Source: Cellulosimicrobium cellulans
Lineage (GTDB): Bacteria; Actinomycetota; Actinomycetes; Actinomycetales; Cellulomonadaceae
DNA: 64,000 nucleotides
Direction: 5' to 3'
Assembly: GCF_007679345.1 (NCBI RefSeq)
Contig: NZ_VEGH01000001.1
Coordinates: 186,001 to 250,000 of the forward strand
The notes under the pieces are model-generated. The model made no database searches. It saw only the letters and a program-made list of their open reading frames with translations, and was not told where the DNA came from. A program made the position numbers and the translations under genes. This document shows positions 50,427-58,201 of this stretch, piece after piece (position 1 is the first letter of the stretch; each line of letters opens with the position of its first letter).

Positions 50427-51764
50427 ATGGCAGCGACCCCCACCCCGACGGCCGGCGCCACGCGCGCCGTGGTCGTCGGCGGCAACCGGATCCCGTTCGC
50501 GCGGGCCGGCGGGCCCTACGCCCGGGTGAGCAACCTCGACATGCTCACCGCGGCGCTCGACGGGCTCGTCGCCCGGTTCGGGCTGCAGGACGAGGTGCTG
50601 GGTGAGGTGGTCGCCGGCGCGGTGCTCAAGCACAGCCGCGACTTCAACCTCACCCGCGAGGCGGTGCTCGGCTCCCCGCTGTCGGCCCGCACCCCGGCGT
50701 ACGACCTGCAGCAGGCGTGCGCGACCGGCCTCGAGGCGGTCGTGTCGATCGCCAACAAGATCCGGCTCGGGCAGGTCGAGTCCGGCGTCGCGGGCGGCGT
50801 CGACTCCGCCTCCGACGTGCCGATCGCCGTCAGCGAGGGCCTGCGCCGCACGCTGCTGGCGCTCGCCCGGGCCAAGACGGTCCCGCAGCGCCTCCAGGCC
50901 GCCGCGGCGCTCCGGCCCGGCGACCTCAAGCCGGCCACCCCGCGCACCGACGAGCCGCGCACCGGGCTGTCGATGGGCGAGCACCAGGCGCTCACCACCG
51001 CGCAGTGGGGCATCAGCCGGCAGGCCCAGGACGAGATCGCGTTCGCCAGCCACCAGCGGCTCACCGCGGCCTACGAGGACGGCTTCTTCGACGACCTCGT
51101 CACCCCGTACCGCGGCCTCGTGCGCGACCAGAACCTGCGCGCGGACACCTCGCTGGAGAAGCTCGGGAAGCTGAAGCCGGTGTTCGGCACCCGGCTCGAC
51201 ACCCCCGCGACGATGACGGCCGGCAACTCGACCCCGCTCACCGACGGCGCGTCCGCGGTGCTGCTCGCCTCGGAGGACTGGGCGCACGCCCGCGGCCTGA
51301 CCCCGCTCGCCGCCGTGGTCGACGCCGAGACCGCCGCCGTCGACTTCGTGCACGGCGAGGACGGGCTGCTGATGGCCCCGGTGTACGCGGTGCCGCGGCT
51401 GCTCGCGCGGCAGGGCCTCGGGCTCGGCGACCTGGACTACGTGGAGATCCACGAGGCGTTCGCGTCGACCGTGCTCACCACCCTCGCGGCCTGGGAGGAC
51501 AAGGAGTTCTGCCTGTCCCGCCTCGGCCTGGACGACGCCCTCGGGTCCGTCGACCGCGAGCGCCTGAACGTGCACGGCTCGTCCCTGGCGGCCGGGCACC
51601 CGTTCGCCGCGACCGGCGGGCGCATCGTCGCGACCGTCGCCAAGACGCTGCACCGGCGCCGCGCGGAGCTGCTGGCCGCGGGCGAGGACCGGCCCGTCCG
51701 CGCCCTGGTGTCGGTGTGCGCCGCCGGCGGCCTGGGCGTCGCCGCGATCCTGGAGGCGGTGTGA
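50427..51764 (+). CDS. acetyl-CoA C-acetyltransferase (thiolase)
   Basis: 445 residues. Catalytic residues are visible: Cys in LQQACATGLEA, His in VEIHEAF, Cys in SVCAAGGLGVA, with AAGHPFAATGGR. It is the FadI/FadA-like type with a longer N-domain, suited to beta-oxidation. ATG 50427 follows GGGAGG. It overlaps the next gene (TGATG) and heads a thiolase-FabG-MaoC operon. Confidence 0.9.
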   Translation: MAATPTPTAGATRAVVVGGNRIPFARAGGPYARVSNLDMLTAALDGLVARFGLQDEVLGEVVAGAVLKHSRDFNLTREAVLGSPLSARTPAYDLQQACATGLEAVVSIANKIRLGQVESGVAGGVDSASDVPIAVSEGLRRTLLALARAKTVPQRLQAAAALRPGDLKPATPRTDEPRTGLSMGEHQALTTAQWGISRQAQDEIAFASHQRLTAAYEDGFFDDLVTPYRGLVRDQNLRADTSLEKLGKLKPVFGTRLDTPATMTAGNSTPLTDGASAVLLASEDWAHARGLTPLAAVVDAETAAVDFVHGEDGLLMAPVYAVPRLLARQGLGLGDLDYVEIHEAFASTVLTTLAAWEDKEFCLSRLGLDDALGSVDRERLNVHGSSLAAGHPFAATGGRIVATVAKTLHRRRAELLAAGEDRPVRALVSVCAAGGLGVAAILEAV

Positions 51765-53128
51765 TGGCCACCGACACCTACCTGGACCTGGTGAACAGCG
51801 GGTTCACCGCGAAGGTCGCGAAGCAGCTCGGCCTGCCCCGCCCGGCGCGGCTGCGCCGGTACCGCGCGGGCGCGCCGCTGGTCGACGGCCCGGTGCTGGT
51901 CCTCGGCGAGGGCGGCGACGCGGACACGCTCGCGCAGTTCCTGTCCGGCACCTCGCCGGAGCACAAGGGCTGGGACCTGGACGTCCGCCGGCACGCCGGC
52001 GAAGGCACCCGGTTCGCGGCCGTCGTCCTCGCACTGACCGAGGTCGCCCACCCCCGGGACCTGGCGGAGCCGCTGCTGGCGCTGGCGCCGGTGCTGAAGA
52101 CGCTGGCCCCCGGCGGCCGGGTCGTCACCGTGTCCCGCGCGGCCACGCCCGACCAGGCGCCCGCGCTCGCCGCCGCGCGGCAGGGCGTCGACGGCGCGCT
52201 GCGGTCGATCGCGAAGGAGCTGCGCGCCGGGGCGACCGGCAACGGCGTGGTCCTGGCCGACGACGTGCCGGTCACCGCGCCCGCCGTGCTCGGCGCGCTC
52301 CGGTTCCTCCTGTCCGCACGGTCCGCCTACGTCGACGGCCAGCTGCTCCCGGTCGACTCCGCAGCCGGCGCGCTGCCCGCCGACTGGGAGCGGCCGCTGG
52401 ACGGCCGGGTCGCCGTCGTGACCGGCGCCGCGCGCGGCATCGGCGAGGCCATCGCGACCACGCTCGCCCGGGACGGGGCGACCGTCGTGGCCGTCGACGT
52501 GCCGGCGGCGGGCGAGGCGCTGGCCGCCGTCGCCAACCGGGTCCGCGGCACGGCGCTGCAGCTCGACGTCACCGCCGACGACGCGGGCGCCCGGATCCTC
52601 GAGCACGCGCTCGGGCGGCACGGGCGGCTCGACGTCATGGTGCACAACGCCGGGATCACCCGCGACAAGCTGCTCGCCAACATGACGCCCGACCGGTGGG
52701 AGTCCGTGATCGCGGTGAACATCGCCGCCCAGCTCCGGATCAACGAGGCCCTGCTGACCTCGGGCGACTTCGCCGACGCGCCGCGGATCGTGGCGCTCGC
52801 GTCGACGTCGGGGATCGCGGGCAACCGCGGGCAGAGCAACTACGCCGCGTCCAAGGGCGGGGTCATCGGCATGGTGCAGGCCACCGCGCCGCTGCTCGCC
52901 GCGTTCGGCGGCACCGCCAACGCCATCGCGCCGGGGTTCATCGAGACCGAGATGACCGCGCGGATGCCCGCGCTCACCCGGCAGGTCGCACGCCGGCTCT
53001 CGTCGCTGCAGCAGGGCGGGCTGCCGGTGGACGTGGCGGAGGCCGTGGCGTTCCTCGCGTCGCCGCAGGCGGGTGGGGTCGTCGGGCAGGTGCTGCGGGT
53101 GTGCGGGCAGAGCATGGTGGGCCGGTGA
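51764..53128 (+). CDS. fabG: 3-oxoacyl-ACP/CoA reductase, long FabG type
   Basis: 454 residues, twice the usual FabG length. Residues 1-200 are a flavodoxin-like N-domain without catalytic motifs (LVLGEGGDADTLAQFLSG), as in mycobacterial FabG4. Residues 210-454 are an SDR domain: VTGAARGIGEAIA, HNAGITRDKLLANM, catalytic Ser in ALASTSGIAG and Tyr/Lys in NYAASKGG. Such proteins use NADH and can act on 3-oxoacyl-CoA. Coupled to both neighbours. Confidence 0.88.
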   Translation: MATDTYLDLVNSGFTAKVAKQLGLPRPARLRRYRAGAPLVDGPVLVLGEGGDADTLAQFLSGTSPEHKGWDLDVRRHAGEGTRFAAVVLALTEVAHPRDLAEPLLALAPVLKTLAPGGRVVTVSRAATPDQAPALAAARQGVDGALRSIAKELRAGATGNGVVLADDVPVTAPAVLGALRFLLSARSAYVDGQLLPVDSAAGALPADWERPLDGRVAVVTGAARGIGEAIATTLARDGATVVAVDVPAAGEALAAVANRVRGTALQLDVTADDAGARILEHALGRHGRLDVMVHNAGITRDKLLANMTPDRWESVIAVNIAAQLRINEALLTSGDFADAPRIVALASTSGIAGNRGQSNYAASKGGVIGMVQATAPLLAAFGGTANAIAPGFIETEMTARMPALTRQVARRLSSLQQGGLPVDVAEAVAFLASPQAGGVVGQVLRVCGQSMVGR

Positions 53129-54216
53129 CGGCCGCCGAGGCTCCGGCGCGGGACGCCGCGACCCCTGACGGGCCACGTCCGGGCGGCGGAGGGGCGGACG
53201 GGTCGGCACGGCCCGGCGGTCGGCGCGTGCTCACGCTGGCGCAGTCCCCGTCGCTCGCCGGGCTGTACGCGCGGGCGGGGCTGGCCTCCGGCCGCGCGGC
53301 GGTGGGCGGGCCGGTGCGCCGGGCCGTGGACCGGCGGCGCGCGGGGCCGGCCGGGGAGGCGGGGCCGGACGCGGGGTCGGGGCCGGCCGGGGGGTCCGGG
53401 GCGGCGTCGGACGGGCCCGCGGCCACCACGCTGCCCGCCGTCGAGCACCGCCTCGGCGGGGTGGTCCCCGACCCGGCGCAGCTCACGGCGTACCAGCACC
53501 TGGTGGGCGAGCCCGCGACGGACGTGCTGCCCGCCGGCTACGTGCACGTCCTCGCGTTCCCGGCGGCGATCGCGCTCATCGTGCGACCCGACTTCCCGAT
53601 GCCGCCGCTCGGGATCGTCCACCTGGCGAACCGGGTCGAGCAACGGGCCCCGCTGCGCGTCGGGGACACCCTCGACATCCGCACGTGGGCGCAGGACCTG
53701 CGGCCGCACCGCAAGGGCGCGCAGGTCGAGCTGGTCGCCGAGGTGTGCCGAGCGGGCGCGCCCGCCGACGAGCCGCCGGCCTGGCGCGGGTTGTCGACCT
53801 ACCTGGCACCGGGGGTGCGGGTGCCCGGTCCCGCGCCGGACGAGGCCGAGCGGCCGGAGTTCGTCGCGCCGGTCCCCACCGGCCGGTGGGCGTTCGACGC
53901 CGGGGCGGGGCGTCGGTACGCCGCCGTGTCGGGCGACGCCAACCCGATCCACTTGCACCCCCTGACCGCGCGGGCGCTCGGGTTCCCGCGGGCCATCGCG
54001 CATGGGATGCTCACCGCCGCGCGGGCGCTCGCCGCGGTCGGCGCCCGGCGCGGGGACGCGTACGACTGGGACGTCGAGTTCGCTTCCCCGGTCCTGCTGC
54101 CGTCGACGCCGGTGGTGCGGGTCGCCGCGGCCGGCGACGGGGTGTGGTCGGTGACGGCGTGGGACGCGAAGCGCCGGAAGCCGCACCTGACGGCGGAGGT
54201 GCGGGCGCGGGGGTGA
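53125..54216 (+). CDS. MaoC-like hydratase/dehydratase
   Basis: About 363 residues. After an Ala/Gly-rich N-terminal 90 residues come two hot-dog halves. The second carries the hydratase-2 motif YAAVSGDANPIHLHPLTA with GFPRAIAHGM, holding the catalytic Asp and His. Hydrates trans-2-enoyl-CoA, matching the reductase and thiolase encoded upstream, so the four enzymes with the acyl-CoA dehydrogenase give a full beta-oxidation cycle. GTG 53125 overlaps the fabG stop. Confidence 0.87.
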   Translation: MTAAEAPARDAATPDGPRPGGGGADGSARPGGRRVLTLAQSPSLAGLYARAGLASGRAAVGGPVRRAVDRRRAGPAGEAGPDAGSGPAGGSGAASDGPAATTLPAVEHRLGGVVPDPAQLTAYQHLVGEPATDVLPAGYVHVLAFPAAIALIVRPDFPMPPLGIVHLANRVEQRAPLRVGDTLDIRTWAQDLRPHRKGAQVELVAEVCRAGAPADEPPAWRGLSTYLAPGVRVPGPAPDEAERPEFVAPVPTGRWAFDAGAGRRYAAVSGDANPIHLHPLTARALGFPRAIAHGMLTAARALAAVGARRGDAYDWDVEFASPVLLPSTPVVRVAAAGDGVWSVTAWDAKRRKPHLTAEVRARG

Positions 54217-54246
54217 GGCCGGCGCGGTCCGGCGGACGGGGGCTGC

Positions 54247-54513
54247 CTAGGTGAACAGGGCGCGGAGCATCCGCCGGACCGGGCCGCCGCGGGTCAGGCG
54301 CCGGTGCTCGGCCTCCCAGTACGCGACACCGTCCCGCGCGCGGCGGATGTCCTCCTCGAGCTCCTCGTACCTCGCGCGCTCGCGGTCGCGGGCCCGCTGC
54401 CACAGGTCGCCGCCCTCGGAGAGCCGGGCGATGTACTCGTCGACCTGGGCCTGGACCTCCGGCGGCCACCCGCGGCGCGGCCGAGGCGTCGTCGATTCGG
54501 GGTCAGGCGTCAT
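54247..54513 (-). CDS. hypothetical protein, 88 aa
   Basis: A charged, helical protein: PPEVQAQVDEYIARLSEGGD, then RARDRERARYEELEEDIRRA, which could form a coiled coil, and a basic end (RRMLRALFT). No family recognised, no membrane segment. It converges on the MaoC gene and is in the same direction as the small membrane protein gene upstream. Codon use looks real. Confidence 0.55.
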   Translation of the reverse strand: MTPDPESTTPRPRRGWPPEVQAQVDEYIARLSEGGDLWQRARDRERARYEELEEDIRRARDGVAYWEAEHRRLTRGGPVRRMLRALFT

Positions 54514-54555
54514 CGCAGCGCTCCTCGCTCGTCCGGCCCCGGCTCAACGCTAGCG

Positions 54556-54921
54556 TCACGAGCGCCGACCGGACACCGTCGTCGCGCAGCCACCGAGCGC
54601 CCCCAGCACCCCCGATGCCGGGACGGTCCCGTCCGGGTCGTCCTGCGCCGCCACCCAGCAGAACACCGACCACCACTGCGCGAGGTCCCGGTCCTCCACC
54701 TGCCCACGCCTGGCGACGGCCGACCGGAGCGCCGCGTCCTGACGAGCCTTCTCCGCCGCCGCCCGGTCCGCCCGGATCCGCGCCCGCGTCGCCGCGAACC
54801 CGACCACCGCCGCGAGCACCGCCGCGAGCGCCGCCGGCCCCGGGGACAGCAGGAACTCCGCCAGCCACTCGGCCGTGCCGAGCGCCGGCGCCGCCTGCGT
54901 CACCGCCGCTCCCGCCGCCAT
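54556..54921 (-). CDS. hypothetical membrane protein, 121 aa
   Basis: One strong N-terminal hydrophobic segment (PAALAAVLAAVVGFAATRARI) precedes a charged helix (RADRAAAEKARQDAALRSAVARR) and a Trp-rich stretch (DLAQWWSVFCWVAAQDD). Unknown family; the layout is that of a membrane-anchored helical protein. TACCGT lies seven bases before ATG 54921 on the minus strand, so the start is taken there rather than at the longer frame to 54945. Confidence 0.55.
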   Translation of the reverse strand: MAAGAAVTQAAPALGTAEWLAEFLLSPGPAALAAVLAAVVGFAATRARIRADRAAAEKARQDAALRSAVARRGQVEDRDLAQWWSVFCWVAAQDDPDGTVPASGVLGALGGCATTVSGRRS

Positions 54922-54998
54922 GGCGACCACGGTAGGGGCGCCCAATCCCCCGATCGCCGTCGTCCACAGGCCGGGTTCCGAGGTGCCACCCTGGACCC

Positions 54999-55622
54999 AT
55001 GCCCGCGCCGCGCACCGACCTCCTCGATCCGTACTCCGGCCCCCTCCAGCCCGAGGGCGACTACGACCGCCTCCTGCTCGACGGCCTCGACCTGGTCGGT
55101 GCCGACGCGGAGAGCGCCCGGTTGATCGAGTGCCTGCTGCGGGCGTGCGACCTGGACGGGGCGGAGCTCGACCACGCGCACCTCGTGGACACCACGCTCG
55201 CAGAGTGCCGGGCGGGGATGCTGCGCGCGCGCTCCGGCACGTGGCGGGACGTCACGCTCCAGGGCTGCCGGCTCGGCGCGCTCGAGGCGTTCGGCGGCTC
55301 GTGGGACCGGGTGACGGTCGAGGGCGGCAAGATCGACTACCTCAACCTGCGCGACGCCCGGCTGCACGACGTGCGCCTCGTCGGCTGCACCATCGGCGAC
55401 CTCGACCTCGCGGGCGCCCGCGCGGCGACGGTGCGGCTGGAGGACTGCCGGGTCGGCCGGCTCGACGTCACCCGGGCGCAGCTCAAGGACGTCGACCTGC
55501 GCGGCGCGGACCTCGCGGGCATCGACGGCACCGCCGGGCTGAAGGGTGCGACCATCAGCCCGGCGCAGCTGCTCGACCTGGCGGGCGCGCTGGCGGCGCA
55601 CCTCGGGGTCACCGTGCGGTGA
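54999..55622 (+). CDS. pentapeptide-repeat protein
   Basis: 207 residues of repeats with the A(D/N)LXX rhythm, for example LIECLLRACDLDGAELDHAH and VDLRGADLAGIDG, which fold as a right-handed quadrilateral beta-helix. Such proteins can mimic DNA and bind gyrase (Qnr, MfpA), but many have other roles. Length is close to MfpA; nothing here proves gyrase binding. CACCCT six bases before ATG 54999 fits a leaderless start. Divergent from the membrane protein gene. Confidence 0.8.
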   Translation: MPAPRTDLLDPYSGPLQPEGDYDRLLLDGLDLVGADAESARLIECLLRACDLDGAELDHAHLVDTTLAECRAGMLRARSGTWRDVTLQGCRLGALEAFGGSWDRVTVEGGKIDYLNLRDARLHDVRLVGCTIGDLDLAGARAATVRLEDCRVGRLDVTRAQLKDVDLRGADLAGIDGTAGLKGATISPAQLLDLAGALAAHLGVTVR

Positions 55623-55750
55623 TGCCGCGGGCGCCCGCCGGCACCCCGCGGGCCCGACCGACGCCGCGACCGCGGCCGCGGCTGCGCGGATCCGGGCCGC
55701 GTGCTCGCGGCCAGTGCACCACAGGGTCCCGGCTCGGAGGAACCCCGGAA

Positions 55751-55795
55751 CCGGCGACGGGCGACCCGCCCCCTGCGCGGGCCGTCCGTCGCCGG
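55751..55795. terminator. hairpin between pentapeptide and class V genes
   Basis: CCGGCGACGG at 55751-55760 pairs perfectly with CCGTCGCCGG at 55786-55795, with a CCCGC/GCGGG stem inside. It is in the 176-nt gap between convergent genes, ending four bases before the class V stop. Confidence 0.6.
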
Positions 55796-55798
55796 GGC

Positions 55799-57178
55799 TC
55801 AGTCCTCGACGGCGGGGCCGCAGGCCGCGGCGGCAGTCGCCGCGATCGCGTCGATGCCGGTCACCGCCGGGCGCGGCCGGTTGTCGTCGGCGACCGTCCA
55901 GCAGCCGTCGACGACGTCGTACGCGGCGGCCGGGCCCTCGCCGACGTACGCGCGCAGTCCGGCGAGCAGGCGGTCGACCGTCTCGGTGGTCGTCCCGACG
56001 CCGACCGACGCGCGGATGGCGCCCCCGGTGACGCCGACCCGCGCCAGCAGCGGGTGCGCGCAGAACCGGCCGTCGCGCACGCCGATGCCGTGCTCCGCGG
56101 ACAGGTAGGCCGCCACCAGCCCCGAGTCGTGGTCGCCGAGCGTGAACGCGACGACGCCGACGGGGTCCGCGGAGTCGGACCACAGCTGCAGGACCCGAGC
56201 GCCGGGGATGGTGGCGAGCCCCTCGACCAGCCGCTCCCGCAGCACCCGCTCGTGCTCGACGAGCGCGCCGGCGGGCAGGGCGGACAGCGCGTCGCACGCC
56301 TCGGCCAGCGCGACCGCGCCGAGCACGTTCGGCGACCCGCCCTCGTGCCGCGCGGGCGCCGGCTGCCACAGCGTCCGGTCGGTGCGGACGTCGCGGACCG
56401 CACCGCCCCCGGCCAGGTACGGCGTGCCGGCGTCGAGCCAGTCGCGCCGGCCGACCAGGGCGCCCGCCCCGAACGGCGCATAGGTCTTGTGGCCCGAGAA
56501 CGCCACGTAGTCGACGCCGCTGTCCGCGAGCGAGAACGCCCGGTGCGGGACGAGCTGCGCGCCGTCGACCGCGACCCGCGCGCCCGCCTCTTGCGCGAGC
56601 GCCACGACCGAGGCGATGGGCAGCGCCTCACCCGTGACGTTCGACGCCCCGGTCAGCGTGACCAGCGCGTACGGCTGGCGGGCGAGCTCGTCGCGGAGCG
56701 CGGTCAGCGTCTCGGCGACCGTCGGGGCCGACGGCAGGATCGTCGCCGTGCGGCCCGAGCCGCGCACCGAGCGCACCCACGGCAGCAGGTTGGCGTGGTG
56801 CTCGACGTCCAGCACGAGCACCCGGCCGCCGTCCGGCACGCAGCCGGCCAGCAGATTGAGCGCGTCCGTGGTGTTCCGGGTGATGACCGCGACGTCGTCG
56901 GGGCGGGCGCCCACGAACCGGGCGACCGTGGCGCGGGACGCCTCGTACAGCGCCGTCGACACCTGGGACAGGTACCCCGCCCCGCGGTGCACGGAGGCGT
57001 ACAGCGGTAGCACCTCGACGACCCGCGCGGCGACGGACTCGAGCGCCGGCGCGGACGCGGCGTAGTCGAGGTTGGCGTACGGCACGGACCGGCCGTCGAC
57101 CAGCGGGACGCGCGTGTCCCCGCCGACGACGGGCAGCAGGGCGGTCTCGGCACACGAGGTGGTGACGGTGACGGACAT
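55799..57178 (-). CDS. aminotransferase class V / cysteine desulfurase-like enzyme
   Basis: 459 residues, PLP fold type I. PYANLDYAASAPALESV at the start, HRGAGYLSQVSTALYE, and the PLP Lys in DYVAFSGHKTYAPFGAGAL match the SufS/CsdA-like class V group. The desulfurase active Cys cannot be placed with certainty. ATG 57178 follows GGGGGTAGTCCC. A SAM-IV riboswitch precedes it, so it is repressed when SAM is plentiful and its job is in sulfur amino acid metabolism, not Fe-S assembly. It diverges from the metZ operon. Confidence 0.8.
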   Translation of the reverse strand: MSVTVTTSCAETALLPVVGGDTRVPLVDGRSVPYANLDYAASAPALESVAARVVEVLPLYASVHRGAGYLSQVSTALYEASRATVARFVGARPDDVAVITRNTTDALNLLAGCVPDGGRVLVLDVEHHANLLPWVRSVRGSGRTATILPSAPTVAETLTALRDELARQPYALVTLTGASNVTGEALPIASVVALAQEAGARVAVDGAQLVPHRAFSLADSGVDYVAFSGHKTYAPFGAGALVGRRDWLDAGTPYLAGGGAVRDVRTDRTLWQPAPARHEGGSPNVLGAVALAEACDALSALPAGALVEHERVLRERLVEGLATIPGARVLQLWSDSADPVGVVAFTLGDHDSGLVAAYLSAEHGIGVRDGRFCAHPLLARVGVTGGAIRASVGVGTTTETVDRLLAGLRAYVGEGPAAAYDVVDGCWTVADDNRPRPAVTGIDAIAATAAAACGPAVED

Positions 57179-57224
57179 GGGACTACCCCCGAGCGGATCG
57201 GTGGGGGCCCGGTCGCCGACCGGG

Positions 57225-57342
57225 CGACCCCGCGCTTGCCGGCCACCGGTCGGTGGACGGCCAGGTCGTCACCCGGGGCACCCCGCCGCGGTGGGAGGGT
57301 TGCCGGCCAGCGAGCCGGGGCTTCGCGCTGGCGCTCATGACC
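57225..57342 (-). ncRNA. SAM-IV riboswitch
   Basis: On the minus strand the RNA starts GGTCATGAGCGCCAGCG, continues AAGCCCCGGCTCGCTGG, CCGGCAACCCTCC and GCGGCGGGGTGCCCCGGGTG, closes the first stem with ACGACC, and ends with the pseudoknot segment GGCAAGCGCGGGGTC. This is nearly the published SAM-IV consensus of actinobacteria. TTGACA (57379-57374) and CATCCT (57355-57350), 18 nt apart, form a good promoter. A perfect 7-bp hairpin (57208-57224) follows, and CCCCC at 57203 could pair with the GGGGG ribosome binding site at 57185-57189. Confidence 0.9.
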
Positions 57343-57432
57343 TCGTCCGAGGATGCGGCCCTGTGCGCGGAGGTGTCAATCGTGGTCCACGGTGCGACAC
57401 GGGTTCACCCGGGCGCGGGAGGACGTCCATCC

Positions 57433-57466
57433 TGGTGCCGGCGATGGCGTAGCATCGCCGGCACCA
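57433..57466. promoter_or_regulatory. 14-bp dyad around -10 box of metZ operon
   Basis: TGGTGCCGGCGATG-GCGTAG-CATCGCCGGCACCA is a perfect inverted repeat with 14-bp arms. The centre reads TAGCAT on the plus strand, a good -10 hexamer for the SAM-I riboswitch transcript. A repressor bound here would block the promoter; the right arm also forms the first bases of the RNA. Confidence 0.65.
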
Positions 57467-57560
57467 TCCAGAGCGGCCGAGAGATCTGGCTCGTCGACGC
57501 CGCAGCAACCCGCGGACCCCCACCGGGGCCGGCCGAGGGTGCTTCCGCCAGATCCGATGG
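57464..57560 (+). ncRNA. SAM-I (S-box type) riboswitch
   Basis: The stem CCATC at 57464-57468 closes with GATGG at 57556-57560. Between are AGAGCGGCCGAGAGATCTGG, GACGCCGCAGCAACC and GGTGCTTCCGCC, the S-box core. The ribosome binding site GGAGGAGAGG starts inside the closing stem, so SAM binding probably blocks translation of the downstream DUF1737-rhodanese-metZ operon. Confidence 0.88.
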
Positions 57561-57569
57561 AGGAGAGGC

Positions 57570-57779
57570 ATGACCGACACCGACGACCGCCTGCGCTACC
57601 GCCTGCTGACCGGACCGGACGACCGCTCGTTCTGCGAGCGGGTCAGCGCCGCCCTGGCCGAGGGCTACGAGCTGCACGGCGGGCCCGCCGCCACCTTCGA
57701 CGGGGAGCGCGTGATCGTCGCGCAGGCCGTCGTCCTGCCGGCCGCGACGGCCCCGGGCACCCCGGTGCGGCCGCTGTGA
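57570..57779 (+). CDS. DUF1737 domain protein
   Basis: 69 residues. RYRLLTGPDDRSFCERVSAAL, then EGYELHGGPAATFDGERVIVAQAVV, fits DUF1737, a tiny alpha-beta fold of unknown function. First gene after the SAM-I riboswitch; it overlaps the rhodanese gene (GTGA). The location argues for a part in methionine or sulfur transfer, but no catalytic residue is seen. ATG 57570 follows GGAGGAGAGG. Confidence 0.78.
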   Translation: MTDTDDRLRYRLLTGPDDRSFCERVSAALAEGYELHGGPAATFDGERVIVAQAVVLPAATAPGTPVRPL

Positions 57780-58201
57780 CCGCGCCCTACGCGGGTGACC
57801 TGACCCCGCAGGAGGCCTGGGACCTGCTGCTGTCCGACGAGCGCGCCGTCCTCGTGGACGTCCGCACCGAGGGCGAGTGGCAGACGATCGGCGTGCCGGA
57901 CACCGCCGACGCCGGGGAGGGCCGCACCGCCTTCGTCGAGTGGGTCGACGCGTTCGGCCGCCCGAACCCCGCGTTCCTCGACGGCCTCGCCGCGGCCGGC
58001 GTCACGGCGGACGACCCGCGGCCCGTGGTGTTCCTCTGCCGGTCCGGCGTGCGCTCGGTGGCGGCCGCCGTGACCGCGACCGCCGCGGGCCTCGGCCCGG
58101 CGTACAACATCCTGACCGGGTTCGAGGGCGACGTGGGCCCGGACGGCCGCCGCGGGCACCAGGGCTGGCGCGCCGCCGGCCTGCCGTGGCGGGAGGCGTG
58201 A
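57776..58201 (+). CDS. rhodanese-like sulfurtransferase
   Basis: 141 residues, single rhodanese domain. The active loop is LCRSGVRS with catalytic Cys; VLVDVRTEGEWQTIGVPD is the entry motif and NILTGFEGDVGPDGRRGHQGW the end. It can carry persulfide sulfur. Rhodanese genes of this type often precede metZ, which uses sulfide, so delivery of sulfide-level sulfur to MetZ is a fair inference. Overlaps both neighbours (GTGA each). Confidence 0.87.
   Translation: MTAPYAGDLTPQEAWDLLLSDERAVLVDVRTEGEWQTIGVPDTADAGEGRTAFVEWVDAFGRPNPAFLDGLAAAGVTADDPRPVVFLCRSGVRSVAAAVTATAAGLGPAYNILTGFEGDVGPDGRRGHQGWRAAGLPWREA

Noticed and set aside
57480-57560. Considered a T-box or cobalamin element before the metZ operon
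   Set aside because: No T-box sequence or B12 box; the AGAG, GCAGCAACC and GGTGCTTCC blocks fit the SAM-I core.
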